Positions 6,279 to 7,317 of a stretch of 7,317 bases of DNA are shown piece by piece (within the stretch, counting starts at the first letter, position 1; each line of letters starts with the position of its first letter). The translations under genes and the position numbers were made by a program. This DNA comes from Tissierellia bacterium (GTDB taxonomy: Bacteria > Bacillota > Clostridia > Tissierellales > Tepidimicrobiaceae): assembly GCA_012518745.1 (NCBI GenBank), contig JAAYRM010000147.1, forward strand, positions 1 to 7,317, given 5' to 3'. Below the pieces are notes generated by a model. It was not told the DNA's origin. It made no database searches and saw only the letters and a program-made list of their open reading frames with translations.

Positions 6279-7079
6279 TCACACTAAAAAAGATGTAGCC
6301 CTCATTATTTCATAATAGTCATCGGTTTCAAATACTATGCTATTTGGGGAGTTCTGCCTTGCACCTGGGTAGAAGGAATATCTGTAGGCACCGGTATGAT
6401 CGTTGTAAGCTACTTCCAATTTAAAATGCTCGGGTAACTCCACATGGTTCTGTGATAAATCTCTCCTCAGTGCATTTCCCATCTCCTTCTCTATCAGCCT
6501 TATAGCCCTATTGGGATGCATGCTTATGGATGATGCGCCAACCCCCTCATTCACCGCCACCGTAACTATATTTTTATTGAATTTTTTAGCCTCTTCGCAG
6601 ATGCCCTTGTCCCCACTCAAAAAAGCTATGGGTATCTCTAGATATGAGGCTAGATAGGCATGAAGCAAAAATTCGCTCATATATTCCTCATTCAGCTTCA
6701 TATAGTCTATTGTAGCACTGCTGATGGTATGGGCTAATGGGTTGGTATTGGAACCGCCATGGGAATGATAACCTACAAATCCTATTGCATGGAAAGTTTC
6801 ATCTATACCATGGAGCATCTTATAGGGGTGACCACTCCATCCCCTTATAAGCCTTATATTTTCCGGTAGCATGGATGGATCCATATTCCTACCGCGACCA
6901 TGGGCATCCTTCACCCATACCTCATCGGCACCTGCATTGCTAGCTCCCTTGCAAGCCGCCGCCACTTCCATGGTCATCTGCCGAGCAAAATAGGGAAAGC
7001 TTGCGGAACTGCTCCTAGCCTCTTCCCATGCTGCTATTCCCGCAACCCCTTCTATATCTGCACTAATGTAGATCTTCAA
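6279..7079 (-). CDS. dppA: DppA-like D-aminopeptidase, peptidase family M55 (C-terminus probably frameshifted)
   Basis: This zinc peptidase belongs to the DppA family, which removes N-terminal D-amino acids from short peptides; B. subtilis DppA is a self-compartmentalising decamer. I choose the TTG at 7077-7079 because GGGAGG at 7087-7092 is 7 nt upstream and the protein then begins KIYISADIEGVAG, as the family does. The ATG at 7094 would overlap the ribosome binding site. Expected zinc ligands are present: D8 and E10 in ADIEG, H60 in DAHGRGRN, H105 in GYHSHGG and E136 in YMSEFLL. The 0-frame protein is 266 residues and stops at RATSFLV, in the middle of the last helix. A -1 shift at TTTTTTA (6285-6291) would instead add SVIAYRYAILN and stop at 6250, giving 276 residues, close to the 274 I recall for B. 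subtilis DppA. It sits 21 nt after an MNT gene and 41 nt before hepT. Confidence 0.93.
   Translation of the reverse strand: MKIYISADIEGVAGIAAWEEARSSSASFPYFARQMTMEVAAACKGASNAGADEVWVKDAHGRGRNMDPSMLPENIRLIRGWSGHPYKMLHGIDETFHAIGFVGYHSHGGSNTNPLAHTISSATIDYMKLNEEYMSEFLLHAYLASYLEIPIAFLSGDKGICEEAKKFNKNIVTVAVNEGVGASSISMHPNRAIRLIEKEMGNALRRDLSQNHVELPEHFKLEVAYNDHTGAYRYSFYPGARQNSPNSIVFETDDYYEIMRATSFLV
6285..6291 (-). other. Candidate -1 slippery heptamer T TTT TTA at the end of dppA
   Basis: In the dppA frame the codons are TCT TTT TTA GTG TGA, so the heptamer has the X XXY YYZ register and the same composition as the well-known U UUU UUA slippery site. A -1 shift avoids the TGA (6279-6281) and the TAG directly after it, and continues for 11 residues to a TAA at 6250-6252. 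As in mcrC, an undercounted T run would give the same picture. Confidence 0.6.
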
Positions 7080-7086
7080 TGGTATT

Positions 7087-7092
7087 CCTCCC
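7087..7092 (-). promoter_or_regulatory. Ribosome binding site deciding a TTG start for dppA
   Basis: GGGAGG is 7 nt from the TTG at 7077-7079. The alternative ATG at 7092-7094 overlaps the site itself, so it cannot use it. Confidence 0.7.
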
Positions 7093-7100
7093 ATTCTATA

Positions 7101-7317
7101 TCATCGCTCATAAATTACGATCCCAACTCTATCGATATGATCGATTAAATCATTATTCTCTATCCTACTATAAATCACTAAATCAAGCTTATAGGGAAGA
7201 TATAATTCGTCTATATCCAGATGGATCCTATTTATATATTGTAAATCCAAATCTTTTCCCAACAATGCCAAATCTATATCGGATCCATTCCTATAATTTC
7301 CTTTAGCCCTAGAACCA
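7101..7317 (-). CDS. Minimal nucleotidyltransferase (MNT, HI0073-like), 5' end beyond the window
   Basis: The last 71 codons are present, ending ...GIVIYER and TGA at 7101-7103. The sequence opens with GSRAKGNYRNGSDIDLAL, a complete GS-x10-DxD nucleotidyltransferase signature, and has a third acidic residue in YKLDLVIY. The rest (SRIENNDLIDHIDRVGIVIY) fits the short HI0073-type proteins, which end soon after this point, so only the first 25-35 residues are probably missing. Such proteins normally pair with a HEPN-fold substrate-binding partner (HI0074/NTSBP type), which would lie to the right of the window; that is inference. It differs in detail from the mntA copy in this window, so it is not a recent duplicate. 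It ends 21 nt before dppA and may be part of the same transcript. Confidence 0.9.
   Translation of the reverse strand, partial: GSRAKGNYRNGSDIDLALLGKDLDLQYINRIHLDIDELYLPYKLDLVIYSRIENNDLIDHIDRVGIVIYER

Noticed and set aside
6618..6624. Another in-register T TTT TTG heptamer inside dppA
   Set aside because: The 0 frame reads IAFLSGD, as the family expects, on both sides. A -1 slip leads to an early stop, so there is no reason to assume a frame change here. It is useful as an internal control.
1..7317. tRNA, rRNA, CRISPR array, insertion sequence, riboswitch or attachment site
   Set aside because: I looked on both strands and found no cloverleaf, regular repeat-spacer pattern, transposase, terminal inverted repeats or conserved leader structure. 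There is almost no non-coding space for them.

Overview
The window is AT-rich DNA, with frequent ATA and AGG codons, strong AGGAGG-type ribosome binding sites, one likely TTG start and tightly packed co-directional genes. This suits a low-GC Firmicute, most likely a clostridial lineage. I cannot name the species from sequence alone.

Layout from left to right. On the + strand only the last 47 codons of one gene are present (positions 2-145); they resemble the C-terminus of an M48 metallopeptidase. A strong hairpin terminator follows at about 158-188. Everything else runs on the - strand and converges on that terminator. In transcription order (right to left) the genes are: the 3' end of a minimal nucleotidyltransferase of the HI0073/MNT kind (7317-7101); a DppA-like M55 D-aminopeptidase (7079-6279); a HepT HEPN toxin (6237-5800); a MntA antitoxin nucleotidyltransferase (5790-5344); a NucS-like PD-(D/E)XK nuclease with a C-terminal winged-helix-like domain (5357-4368); a McrB-type AAA+ GTPase with an MrcB_N domain (4330-2594); and a McrC-type DUF2357/PD-(D/E)XK protein (2619-239). 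Gaps are at most 41 nt and several genes overlap, so this looks like one long operon. There is no gene-free stretch above 300 bases.

Working model (inference). The last three genes form a McrBC-like type IV restriction module that recognises modified DNA through MrcB_N, and perhaps through a C-terminal EVE/PUA-like region of McrC. It translocates or loads by McrB and cuts with the McrC nuclease, and the NucS-like protein adds a second nuclease. The HepT-MntA toxin-antitoxin pair directly upstream overlaps the restriction genes and may act as an abortive-infection fallback or as an addiction element.

The most striking observation concerns frame. Two genes, mcrC and dppA, are each interrupted at a T6 run, and both are repaired by the same -1 shift. 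The heptamers are in the correct register for -1 slippage: T TTT TTG in mcrC and T TTT TTA in dppA. After correction McrC becomes one 793-residue protein. DppA gains a normal-length C-terminal helix (276 residues), with a stop that abuts the hepT ribosome binding site. Programmed frameshifting, RNA polymerase slippage, real mutation and homopolymer under-calling all remain possible.
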